Source: Acidobacteriota bacterium (GTDB lineage Bacteria; Acidobacteriota; Blastocatellia; UBA7656). Taken from it: 52,068 bases of DNA. The translations under genes and the position numbers were made by a program. The stretch spans positions 1 through 52,068 of the forward strand of contig JACQDB010000140.1 in NCBI GenBank assembly GCA_016201275.1, read 5' to 3'. Position 1 is the first letter of the stretch. The number at the start of each line of letters is the position of its first letter. A model generated the notes under the pieces. That model saw only the letters and a list, made by a program, of their open reading frames with translations. It ran no database searches and was not told the origin of the DNA. Shown here in pieces: positions 36,157 to 44,054 of the stretch.

Positions 36157-37743
36157 TTGCAGTTCGCAAAACCATTTTTACGATTCTCAAACATCGGTGT
36201 GAGACAACGCATCAGGAAAAATACGAGCGCGAAAGATCACCGCAAGACCGCAGACGCCGCCCACATCAAATATGATTTGGAGCGCTTCCTGCTCGGCGGC
36301 AGGTTTGATCTTTATGAAGACGAGCGCTTGCTTGCCACTTTGGCAAGGGAAAACTGCGCGGCGGAAATCGCTTACAATAAACTGGTTTTTTCCGGCTGGG
36401 GCGAAGGCTGGTCGCGCTCCTGGCGGGTGCTGTCTTGCGCCATAACGGATGAAACGGCGCGTCTGCATTGCACCCGGCAAATGGGATTGACACCATGCGA
36501 AATTATTTTGCGGCGCGGAGCGGCCAGCGATTCATCGCCTCTATCGCGCCGTGAATTTGCTCATCAAATCGGCGCGTTGATTGCCGCGAACCTGGCGGGC
36601 TGGCATATCGAACAGACCATTCAATCGCGGGATGATTATCGCCATCTCTCCGGCCTTCACACGCGCTTGATTATCAAAGAACGCGGCCACACTATCGCCG
36701 CCGTTGCCATCGGTCGCGGTGCCGCACAAAACCACATTGATGCGACGCTGGGCGCGGGATTGGTGTGGCGCGAAGAACTGCGCGGCAGAGGTCGCAAGGT
36801 CAGGCGACTGGCTTTGTTTGTGCCTCTTGGAAGCGCTTTGACGACGGCCTGTCGCTTGACCTGTTTGACGATGAACAACGCGCCGATAGCGCTTTATGAA
36901 GTGGACGAAACCAACAAGTGCATCAAGCCCGTGGCGGCTTTCGCGCAAGCCGATTTATCCGACAATTTGAAACGCGCTTCGCGGCGCGCCGAGTGGCCTG
37001 ATACGCTTGCGCCTGCATCGGAAGCCGCAAGGTTGCTTGATGAATTGCAAGCGCTGTTGCCGGAGACGCTAGACACGCAGCAGCGCAACGGCTGGCTCTA
37101 TCTTGCGATTCGCGGGCTGACCTTTGCGCGCCTGGCTGTGCAGAAGGCGACGCTGGAATTCGGCCTCTCGCCGCCGCGTCAAAAACTCAACGATAAAAAT
37201 CATGGCGAGTTGTTGGAATTGCTTTCGCAAATCACCCACCGCCGTCGCGCCGATAGGGAAAATCGCGGTGATGAACTGTTTCGTCTGCACGGCGAACGCT
37301 GGTTGGAATCCATCATTCGCAGGGATGTGACGCGGCTCGATCCGACGCTTGAGGCGCGCTTCGTCTATTCGCAGGTGCCAGCCTATCGCGGCGAGCAACG
37401 CTCGTTCATAGATTTGCTCACCGTCACGCGTCAAGGGCAATTGGTGGTGATGGAATTGAAAGTCAGCGAAGATGCAGAGTTTCCTTTTCAAGGATTGGAT
37501 TACTGGATTCGCATCAACTGGCATCGGCTGAGAGATGATTTTGCGCGGCGCGGTTATTTCAAAGGCTTGCCACTGACGGACGCACCGCCGTTGTTGTATC
37601 TGGTCGCGCCGCTGTTTCGCTTTCACGCCACGACGAAATTAATTGCCAGCCAAATTTCTTCGCGAGTTCCGGTGTATCGCGTAGGCCTCAACGACGACTG
37701 GCGCACGGAGTTGCGCGTCCTCTTGCACGAACGGTTAAATTGA
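36157..37743 (+). CDS. Uncharacterised protein with a C-terminal PD-(D/E)XK-like domain
   Basis: 528 residues; a GTG at 36199 is an alternative start. The N-terminal 300 residues are not recognised (YDLERFLLGGRFDLYEDERL, FSGWGEGWSRSWRVL). The C-terminal 150 residues look like a nuclease fold: GERWLESIIRRDV (Glu), RSFIDLLTVTRQGQ (Asp) and VVMELKVSED (E-x-K), then a helix with LDYWIRINWHRL. This is the D-ELK pattern of many DNA-processing enzymes. There is no signal peptide and no partner gene; it stands alone between tRNA-Ala and a repeat region. A defence or repair role is a guess. Confidence 0.65.
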   Translation: MQFAKPFLRFSNIGVRQRIRKNTSAKDHRKTADAAHIKYDLERFLLGGRFDLYEDERLLATLARENCAAEIAYNKLVFSGWGEGWSRSWRVLSCAITDETARLHCTRQMGLTPCEIILRRGAASDSSPLSRREFAHQIGALIAANLAGWHIEQTIQSRDDYRHLSGLHTRLIIKERGHTIAAVAIGRGAAQNHIDATLGAGLVWREELRGRGRKVRRLALFVPLGSALTTACRLTCLTMNNAPIALYEVDETNKCIKPVAAFAQADLSDNLKRASRRAEWPDTLAPASEAARLLDELQALLPETLDTQQRNGWLYLAIRGLTFARLAVQKATLEFGLSPPRQKLNDKNHGELLELLSQITHRRRADRENRGDELFRLHGERWLESIIRRDVTRLDPTLEARFVYSQVPAYRGEQRSFIDLLTVTRQGQLVVMELKVSEDAEFPFQGLDYWIRINWHRLRDDFARRGYFKGLPLTDAPPLLYLVAPLFRFHATTKLIASQISSRVPVYRVGLNDDWRTELRVLLHERLN

Positions 37744-38502
37744 GCGACAGGGAAGAGAGCAAAGCTTTCTTGGCGCTCTGGCAGGTTGCGTACAAACCCT
37801 CAAGATATTGTATGCGGTTGCCGTGAAGACCTCTATATATTGAGTGCCTGTAACGACCCAGCCATATTTGCCCCGCAGGGGTGTAGGAAATTAGCCAGTG
37901 CTGTAGGCACTGGAACTAAAGGCACTGGAAGCAAGTTGGGCAAACGCTGTGCGTCCTGAAAGAGTGCAAGAGAGGCGATGCCGCCAGCTTCCGGCGCTCT
38001 GGCAGAGCGCGACCATCAAGCCGCCTGCATCTTCCCGTGGCTCCACCACGGGCTAATCTCCTGTGCGCCTCTGGCGCAAAAACGAATTCCCTTGGCGCTC
38101 CCACGAGCTACGCTCTGGTGCGCCTCTGGCGCAAAAACGAATTCCCGTGGCGCTCCTACAGGCTAATTTCCTCTGCGCCTCTGGCGCAAAACTAAGAGAG
38201 GGGGAAGAAAAGATAATTCCATAATTCCCGTTGAGCAGCGGTCAGAGACCGCTGGCTAAGGGAGTTGGAAGAAAATAGAATCCCATGTTTCCGGTTGAGC
38301 AGCGGTCTCTGACCGCTGGCTTGGCTGTGCGCCGACGGCGCACCAACGAAGCGACCGGCAATTTTCAAACCGACGGAGTAGTTACGAGTGCCTTGACGCA
38401 ATCTACCAGAGCGCCTCTTTTGTTGAAGCGCGACGTTGGCAATCCTACAAACCGTAGGCAAGCAAACGGCCAGAGAAACCAAACCGCGACTCACCGCCGA
38501 TG
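37744..38502. repeat. 759-bp repeat-rich gene-free region
   Basis: No gene seen. At 38047-38196 three tandem copies of a 50-60-base unit contain GTGCGCCTCTGGCGCAAAA and GAATTCCC-TGGCGCTCC. Around 37885-37935 are copies of GGCACTGGAA. At 38230-38256 and 38294-38320 two copies of GTTGAGCAGCGGTC with inverted GACCGCTGGC form hairpins of the family core found at 16.4 and 48.0 kb. Confidence 0.65.
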
Positions 38503-40023
38503 TCATTGTAAAATCATCGAAGGCGCGGCGGGTTCGGTTGCCTCGTTTGACGGCGCGTGTTGTTCAATCTTGCCTTGCCAACCGGCGGCAGCGCGAAAGG
38601 TGAAGATGTTGGCGTCGCTGTGTAAAAGGCTCTGCCATTGGGTGCGGTTGGATTGCACGGAAATTTTATCAATCGCGAAATCTTCAAACCAGCCGCGCAT
38701 CTGGACAACGGCGTTGTTGTACAGGGAAATCCGTGCCGGATTGAAACCCATTAATCGCGTTGCTGTCCAATCCACCGCTACCGGATTGAAGCCTGCGACA
38801 ATGACGCCCGAAGCGTAAGCTTCGGGATGCAGCGGCCCTTCACCTTCGCCGCCGATGATGCCGTCAATCACCGAAAAATATTTTCGCACTGGCGTGGACT
38901 GCAATCTTCCTTCCGCATCGGCAAACAACAGTGCGTGATTTAAGTCCAGCGTCATGCGCCAGGCGGTGTCGTTGCCGTGCCAATTACCATAGGTGAATTT
39001 CGGCGTCGCTGTCGCCGTTTGAAATTTCGCCAAGGCTTTGCGAAACGCCCGCCAGGCGACGAATGGATAACGCCCGATGCGCCAGTTGCGGCCTAAAAAA
39101 ATATCCATCAAACGGCGTTCGGCGCGGTCTTGCCAAGTCGGATTTGCCATCTCGTCGCCGCCGCTGGCTGGCGCGCCGATGCGATAATGCGCCAGATGAT
39201 TTTTGTCGGTGTTGATGCCGACCATGTTTTTCAGATTCAGCGTCGTGCCGACTTTGCGATGCACTTTGAGTTTGGGAACCGAGATCACCACATCGGCTTG
39301 CAGCACCGGTTTGGCAATCAAATATTCGTGTTGATGATGGCGATGCGCGGCGATGGTGGCGCGGCGATTATAATCCGCGCCGTACAGACGCTGGCTGTCT
39401 ATGGCCTCCATGAAACTCTCTGCGCCAAGCGTTACGGCTACCGATTCGACGCCCTGTTGCGGCACACGTTCCCAGATGATGCCGTATTGATACACGGTCT
39501 GCTCTTTGCGAAAATCGTGCGTCGTCACCTTGACGCCGAGCTTGACGAAGGCTTCGCGCAAATATTTTGCAAGCCTGTCCATCCCCGAATTTTTCATCAG
39601 TGTCGGCCAGTCGCAATTCATTTGCGGCGCGTCGCCAATCATAATTTCGCCGCTGCCATCAAGCGCAATGGCGACGTAATCGGCAATGGCGCGCAGCACC
39701 GACGGATGCGTGGTGACGGCTTCCCAAGCGCCGCCGCTGGCATTGAAATGCAGCACAAAATTCGGCTTGATTAAAACTCTTTGATGCCTTGAAACCAGTT
39801 CTCCTAGCGGGTTCCAGGTCTTTGCGCCAAAATTTTCTTTGTCCAATCCAAGCAGGCGAAACGACTCGCGCACCATCGCATACGCTTGATTGGTCGGATC
39901 AACTTGCAGTTCCGCGTGCGGGTATTCAGGGAAAATTTCCGGCGGATGAAACGGCGGCTCCAGCGCATACTGCTTTGCTCCCGAAACAATGGCGACGGTT
40001 AAATTGTTTAACTGTGTTTTCAC
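38503..40023 (-). CDS. DUF362 domain protein
   Basis: 506 residues starting at a GTG at 40021-40023 that lies inside a GCGTGAA heptamer array and overlaps the upstream stop by four bases. DUF362 features: RHQRVLIKPNFVLHFNASGG near residue 80, HPSVLRAIADYVAIAL, EIMIGDAPQMNCDW, and the later LQADVVISVPKLKVHRKVG with LKNMVGI. DUF362 proteins are often linked to ferredoxin-like chemistry, but no iron-sulfur motif is visible here. It follows a PaaK-like gene, so the two probably act in one pathway. Function not assigned. Confidence 0.85.
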   Translation of the reverse strand: MKTQLNNLTVAIVSGAKQYALEPPFHPPEIFPEYPHAELQVDPTNQAYAMVRESFRLLGLDKENFGAKTWNPLGELVSRHQRVLIKPNFVLHFNASGGAWEAVTTHPSVLRAIADYVAIALDGSGEIMIGDAPQMNCDWPTLMKNSGMDRLAKYLREAFVKLGVKVTTHDFRKEQTVYQYGIIWERVPQQGVESVAVTLGAESFMEAIDSQRLYGADYNRRATIAAHRHHQHEYLIAKPVLQADVVISVPKLKVHRKVGTTLNLKNMVGINTDKNHLAHYRIGAPASGGDEMANPTWQDRAERRLMDIFLGRNWRIGRYPFVAWRAFRKALAKFQTATATPKFTYGNWHGNDTAWRMTLDLNHALLFADAEGRLQSTPVRKYFSVIDGIIGGEGEGPLHPEAYASGVIVAGFNPVAVDWTATRLMGFNPARISLYNNAVVQMRGWFEDFAIDKISVQSNRTQWQSLLHSDANIFTFRAAAGWQGKIEQHAPSNEATEPAAPSMILQ

Positions 40024-40070
40024 GCTTCACGCTTCACGCTTCGTTGTTCACGGTTCACGGTTGTGCCGAT
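40018..40070 (-). repeat. Heptamer array at the PaaK-like/DUF362 junction
   Basis: On the minus strand GTGAACC-GTGAACA then GCGTGAA repeated form a period-7 array. It encodes the PaaK-like tail and supplies both its TGA stop and the GTG start of the next gene. Confidence 0.7.
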
Positions 40071-41411
40071 TTGCGGAATCGGCAATTCCTGTATCACCAG
40101 CCGCGCTTTGCCGCTTGGTGACAGCGGTATGTCAGGCACAAAGTGCAGCGTCGTCGCCACCGTGTCGCCCATCTTTTCATTCAGCGCCGCCAGAATATTA
40201 GCACTGTCCTGCGCCGTGTAATCGTCGCGGCGTTTGATTCGCAATTCGACTTTGCCTTTTTCGCGTTGATAAAACTGCACCTGCAACACGCGGTCAAACA
40301 CGTCGGTGTGAAAATTCAAAGCGGTGGGCGAAATCAAATTATCGAGCCTGCCGATAATCATATCCTGACGGCGGCCTCTGGTCTCTTTCAACAGTTGATA
40401 ATTTCTGCCGCACGCACAACGCGCCCGTCCCAGCACCGCCCAATCATCCGTGCGATAGCGAATCAACGGCATCGCAAAATTGTCCAGCGCGCTGCCAATC
40501 AATTCGCCGGCTTCGCCTTCAACGCTTGCCAGCGAGCCGTCTTCTTTCAACACTTCGACGATGCTGTATTCCGCGAAGATGTGATAGTCGCTGCTGACTT
40601 CGCATTCGCCCGCCAGCACTACGTCTTCGCTGTGACCGTACCACGAAAACAGCCGCGCCTTGAAGACCGCTTCGACAAATTCGCGTTGCCCCGGATAGAC
40701 GGTTTCCGAGGACGCAAGAATCGCTTTGAAGGGCGGCGGCGCAAGCTTTTGACTTTGCAGCAGGCGGGCGAAATCAATCACCGCCGACGGATACGAATGC
40801 AGATATGGCAGATGCTTTTCTTGCATGACGCGCGCATATTCGGCGACGTTGGTGGCGGTCATGTGAAAATTGGAAAACACGAAAGCGCGTTCCGACGGGT
40901 CGTATTGCCAGTGCCGCGAACTTTTGATGGGCGTGCCTCTGAGCATGGCGCGACGCTCGCGGTAATCAAAACCCAGGCGTTCCCATTGAGCCACCATGAA
41001 AGCGCGTTCACGGCCTCCGGCATCGCGGGTGTTGTAAAAACCCAGCGGCACGCCCATCGTGCCGCCGGTAGTGAAATAGTGCATCTGGTGCGGACGCAGA
41101 TTTTCGGCAATCAAGTCTTTGAGATGATCGCGCACCGTCGCTTTATCGAGCAGAGGCAGGCGCTGCAAGTCCGCCAGCGAGCGCACCTGTTGTGGGTCGA
41201 AACCGACTTGGCGAAACAGGCGGCGATAATACGGCACGTTGGCGGCGCAGTGTCGGAGCATGGCGCGCAGTTTGGTGAGTTGATAATCGTAGAGGCGTTC
41301 GGCGCTCCAATATTGCGATTGACGGAGTAACTGTAGCGTCGGCGCAAAATTTTTACCGTAACAAAGGGTTGCCGGAAGCCGATAATACAACGGCCTCAAG
41401 ACCGCTTTCAT
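40020..41411 (-). CDS. PaaK/CapK-like adenylate-forming enzyme
   Basis: 463 residues from the ATG at 41409-41411; the longer frame upstream adds unrelated residues. It resembles phenylacetate-CoA ligase and capsule-type CapK proteins: YFTTGGTMGVPLGF (the nucleotide-binding loop) around residue 110, ILASSETVYPGQREFVEAVF, SWYGHSEDVVLAGECE, and LIRYRTDDWAVLGRARCACGR. It would activate a carboxylic acid as adenylate or CoA ester; the substrate is unknown. The C-terminal tail GTTVNREQRSVKREA is encoded by a period-7 array, and its first seven residues match the tail of the thioesterase at 4.1 kb. The stop overlaps the DUF362 start by GTGA. Confidence 0.85.
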   Translation of the reverse strand: MKAVLRPLYYRLPATLCYGKNFAPTLQLLRQSQYWSAERLYDYQLTKLRAMLRHCAANVPYYRRLFRQVGFDPQQVRSLADLQRLPLLDKATVRDHLKDLIAENLRPHQMHYFTTGGTMGVPLGFYNTRDAGGRERAFMVAQWERLGFDYRERRAMLRGTPIKSSRHWQYDPSERAFVFSNFHMTATNVAEYARVMQEKHLPYLHSYPSAVIDFARLLQSQKLAPPPFKAILASSETVYPGQREFVEAVFKARLFSWYGHSEDVVLAGECEVSSDYHIFAEYSIVEVLKEDGSLASVEGEAGELIGSALDNFAMPLIRYRTDDWAVLGRARCACGRNYQLLKETRGRRQDMIIGRLDNLISPTALNFHTDVFDRVLQVQFYQREKGKVELRIKRRDDYTAQDSANILAALNEKMGDTVATTLHFVPDIPLSPSGKARLVIQELPIPQIGTTVNREQRSVKREA

Positions 41412-41514
41412 TTTGCTCCTGATGCTCATTGGGAAATTCATGTATAGACAAAGACGATGGCGCTTCGACGATGGCATTCACAGTTTGCTACGGATCAAGG
41501 AACAGAAAATTTGG

Positions 41515-41610
41515 CTTTCCCGTAACTTCCGTGAAAGGTATCAAGATATTGTGCTATCTATCGCAACGGCGTACAACATCTTGGGAGCCTTCACGGAAAT
41601 TACGGGAAAG
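41515..41610. repeat. 96-bp element with 21-bp terminal inverted repeats
   Basis: CTTTCCCGTAACTTCCGTGA (from 41515) is inverted at 41590-41610 with one mismatch over 21 bases. Inner segments CAAGATATTGT and ACAACATCTTG are also near-inverse, so the whole can fold into one long hairpin. It lies in the otherwise empty gap 41412-41756. It looks like a non-autonomous mobile element. Confidence 0.65.
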
Positions 41611-41756
41611 TCGAAAAATTTTTCAAGCTCTGCGATCACAGGCAAAAACTAATTCATTCGGGTTGGCGCGCACCGTTGCCGGTCGTCCACACAAGCGTTG
41701 AAAAAGTGATCCGGTTTCGGCGCGCCTGTGTGCCATTCAGCCAAGCCGCCAAATCA

Positions 41757-42104
41757 TCATTTGGCCAGCGCCTCTTTCGCTATGGCATCATCAACTTCTA
41801 TCTCCATACGCAGCAGCGCCGAGCTATAAGTTTTGCCTTGCGCGTCGGTCTTCAAAGAAATCGTGCCGCCGCCGTCCAGACTGTTGTGCAACAGAAAATT
41901 CAAGGCTTCGAGATTCGGCACTTCAAAGCGTTCGACTGCGCCCAGGCAGATGCCTTGGAAATGTTCTTTGACGCGCTCTGCTGTCACCTGCTCGACCAGC
42001 AGCGGATAATACTCCGGCTTGAAGGCAATCAAGCCGACATTCGCCGTGTCGCCTTTATCACCCGAACGCGCATGAGCCAAGTGGATCAGTTGTATTTTTG
42101 CCAT
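41757..42104 (-). CDS. AtuA-like ferredoxin-fold protein
   Basis: 115 residues. It matches the small partner, or C-terminal part, of AtuA-family (DUF1446) proteins: LIHLAHARSGDKGDTANVGL at the start, then EALNFLLHNSLDGGGTISL. In many genomes it is fused to or follows the large AtuA protein. It lies directly downstream of the large AtuA-like gene on the same strand, with a 93-base spacer made almost entirely of inverted heptamer arrays. Biochemical role is not established; the name comes from acyclic terpene utilisation in Pseudomonas. Confidence 0.85.
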   Translation of the reverse strand: MAKIQLIHLAHARSGDKGDTANVGLIAFKPEYYPLLVEQVTAERVKEHFQGICLGAVERFEVPNLEALNFLLHNSLDGGGTISLKTDAQGKTYSSALLRMEIEVDDAIAKEALAK

Positions 42105-42197
42105 ATTCCCTCAACAAGAAGGGGAGAGGGGGAGACAGGGAGAACGGGGAGATTCAATGTCTCCCTGTCTCCCTGCCTCCCTGTCTCCCTGTCTCAG
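42105..42197 (-). repeat. Inverted G/C-rich heptamer arrays between the AtuA genes
   Basis: On the minus strand the upstream stop TAG is followed at once by CTGAGACAGGGAGACAGGG-type units (42197 down to 42157). The complementary TCTCCC units cover 42150 down to 42118. They can form a long stem in the transcript 14-20 bases before the next start. Confidence 0.75.
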
Positions 42198-43562
42198 CTA
42201 CGCTTCGACCACCGAAACTTCCGGCGCGACTTCCGCTTTGGGAATCAGCGCTGGCCAGTAGGCGATAATCTCTTCGACTTTCGGACGCCCACCCGCAAAG
42301 CCTGTGACGCTGGGTGGGCCGTTTAACACCAGCGGCGCGATCTCTCGCGTGAAGCGTTCGATCATGTGCCGATTGTCGCCGCGCACGCCTATGCGAAACT
42401 GGACTTCGGGAAGGTCTGGCAACGCCTCGCCAGCAAGCGCACCGTGACAGGCATTCGCACCGACGAATTCCGTCATCACGGTGTCGAATTTCAAGCCCAG
42501 CCGATCCAGTCGTTCGCGCAAAATTCGATCTGCCGCTTGCGCTTTTTTCAGCGCGTCCGGCCACGAATAAACCAATGTGCCGACGGCTTTCCAACCGGCG
42601 GAATAACTGATGCTGACTTTATAAAACTCGGTGGCCGGTCGGCCTTTGATGCCGGAAAAGCGCACCCGATTTTCACCGGCTTCAGCCAGTTTTATCGAAG
42701 TGAAATCGGCTATGCAATCGGGCGTGATGTACTCTTTGGGGTCGCCCATTTCGTACAGCAACTGCTCTTTGATGGATTGAAGGTTGATGCGCCCGCCAGT
42801 GCCTTCGTGTTTGGTGATGACGAAGGAGCCGTCTTCCTGGGCTTCGATAATCGGATAGCCTATGTCTGCCAGATTCGGAATCGTTTCCCAATCGAACTGG
42901 CAATTGCCGCCGGTGCATTGCGCGCCGCATTCGACCGTATGACCGGCAATGGTTCCGGCGGCGAGCCTGTCCCAATCATCCGCCGCCCATTTGAATTCGT
43001 GAATCAGCGGCCCCAGGGAAAGCCCTGTATCGGTGACGCGCCCGGCAATGACTATCAACGCGCCTTGGTCGAACGCTTCGGCAACCGGACGCCCACCGAA
43101 ATAGATATTGGCGCTCTGCACTTGCGAGCGAATTGCGGATAGCGGCTCGCCGGTCTCCAGGTTTTTCAACTCGACGCCGCGACTGAGATAATCGTCAAGG
43201 CGAGGCATGATGTCATCACCGGCAACGATGCCAATCCGGGCGCGCCCTTGAAAACCGGCCTTGCGCGCCACCTCTAAAACCGCATCGCGGCAGGCTTCAC
43301 CATTGACGCCTCCGGCATTGGCTACAACCTTGATATGGCGCTCAACCAAGTCAGGCAAAATCTCTTCAATCATTGCCACGAAGTCTCGCGCATAGCCACT
43401 GCGCGGGTCTTTGGCGCGCTGCTTCTGCATAATGGACATGGTGATTTCGGCAAGGTAATCAAGGCCCAGATAATCAATCTGGCCGCGCCGCACCTGCTCA
43501 ATCGGCGCTTGCACAGAGTCGCCCCAGAAGCCTTGCCCGTTTGCTATTCGTATGGTTCTCAT
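42198..43562 (-). CDS. AtuA-family protein (DUF1446, acyclic terpene utilisation)
   Basis: 454 residues. Family features: the start [13 protein letters not shown], then [46 protein letters not shown], and the cysteine-bearing [19 protein letters not shown]. AtuA is needed for citronellol and geranyl catabolism in Pseudomonas but its reaction is not known; homologues are widespread where no terpene pathway is evident, as here. AAAGGA before the ATG at 43560-43562 is a good ribosome site. It is flanked in the operon by a CDGSH protein upstream and the small AtuA-like gene downstream. Confidence 0.9.
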   Translation of the reverse strand: MRTIRIANGQGFWGDSVQAPIEQVRRGQIDYLGLDYLAEITMSIMQKQRAKDPRSGYARDFVAMIEEILPDLVERHIKVVANAGGVNGEACRDAVLEVARKAGFQGRARIGIVAGDDIMPRLDDYLSRGVELKNLETGEPLSAIRSQVQSANIYFGGRPVAEAFDQGALIVIAGRVTDTGLSLGPLIHEFKWAADDWDRLAAGTIAGHTVECGAQCTGGNCQFDWETIPNLADIGYPIIEAQEDGSFVITKHEGTGGRINLQSIKEQLLYEMGDPKEYITPDCIADFTSIKLAEAGENRVRFSGIKGRPATEFYKVSISYSAGWKAVGTLVYSWPDALKKAQAADRILRERLDRLGLKFDTVMTEFVGANACHGALAGEALPDLPEVQFRIGVRGDNRHMIERFTREIAPLVLNGPPSVTGFAGGRPKVEEIIAYWPALIPKAEVAPEVSVVEA

Positions 43563-43577
43563 GCGTATCCTTTTTAG

Positions 43578-43648
43578 GAGGAGAAAGGGAGAGGGGGAGA
43601 AGTACGCTACTCCCCCTCTCCCTTTCTCCCTTTCTCCCCTTCTCCGAA
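43578..43648 (-). repeat. 20-bp perfect hairpin of heptamer arrays between the CDGSH and AtuA genes
   Basis: 43580-43599 and 43610-43629 are perfect inverses over 20 bases (GGAGAAAGGGAGAGGGGGAG and complement) with a 10-base loop. The array continues to 43648, up to the CDGSH stop codon. No T-run follows. Confidence 0.8.
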
Positions 43649-43885
43649 TCAGGATTGTGGCTTGGGCGGCAAATCACGCGCTTCGATTACCGATTGAAAG
43701 CCTTGCCGGGCGTGCGAGCCATCGCAAAACGGTTTGTTGGCGGCAAACCCGCAACGGCACAGCGAGATGGTGGTGCGTCCACCTAATCCGAATTCGTTGC
43801 CGTTGGCGTCTTTAATTGACAGGTCTTCGCAGGTGATGCGAATCGGTCCGTTATTGACGAACGTCACTTCTGCTTTATCACTCAT
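43649..43885 (-). CDS. CDGSH-type iron-sulfur protein
   Basis: 78 residues from the ATG at 43883-43885, with AAAGGAG seven bases before. The single CDGSH motif is near residue 45: [16 protein letters not shown], giving the three Cys and one His that hold a [2Fe-2S] cluster. Small bacterial members are soluble redox or cluster-transfer proteins. It is the first gene of an apparent operon with the two AtuA-family genes and is divergent from the S9 peptidase. Confidence 0.93.
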   Translation of the reverse strand: MSDKAEVTFVNNGPIRITCEDLSIKDANGNEFGLGGRTTISLCRCGFAANKPFCDGSHARQGFQSVIEARDLPPKPQS

Positions 43886-44054
43886 TCTATTTCTCCTTTT
43901 ATGAATCGTAAGTTTTCGATAACTGCCGCGCCGCACAGCGCAGTGCCTAATCTTAGCGCACGCGCAGGCTTTATAGAAAGCGCGGGGTATGCTAAAACTT
44001 TGGTTCACCTTCTTGCCAGTTGTCCGATTCACGTTCTATTTCAAGGAGACTCTT

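Noticed and set aside
38285-38818. Plus-strand frame of 177 codons
   Set aside because: It starts in a hairpin repeat and runs antisense into the DUF362 gene; no family features.
40143-41330. 395-codon plus-strand frame
   Set aside because: It is antisense to the PaaK-like enzyme, which carries family motifs throughout.
43578-43648. Rho-independent terminator between the CDGSH and AtuA genes
   Set aside because: The stem is strong but there is no T-run, and the next gene follows at once on the same strand; it fits the intercistronic repeat class better.
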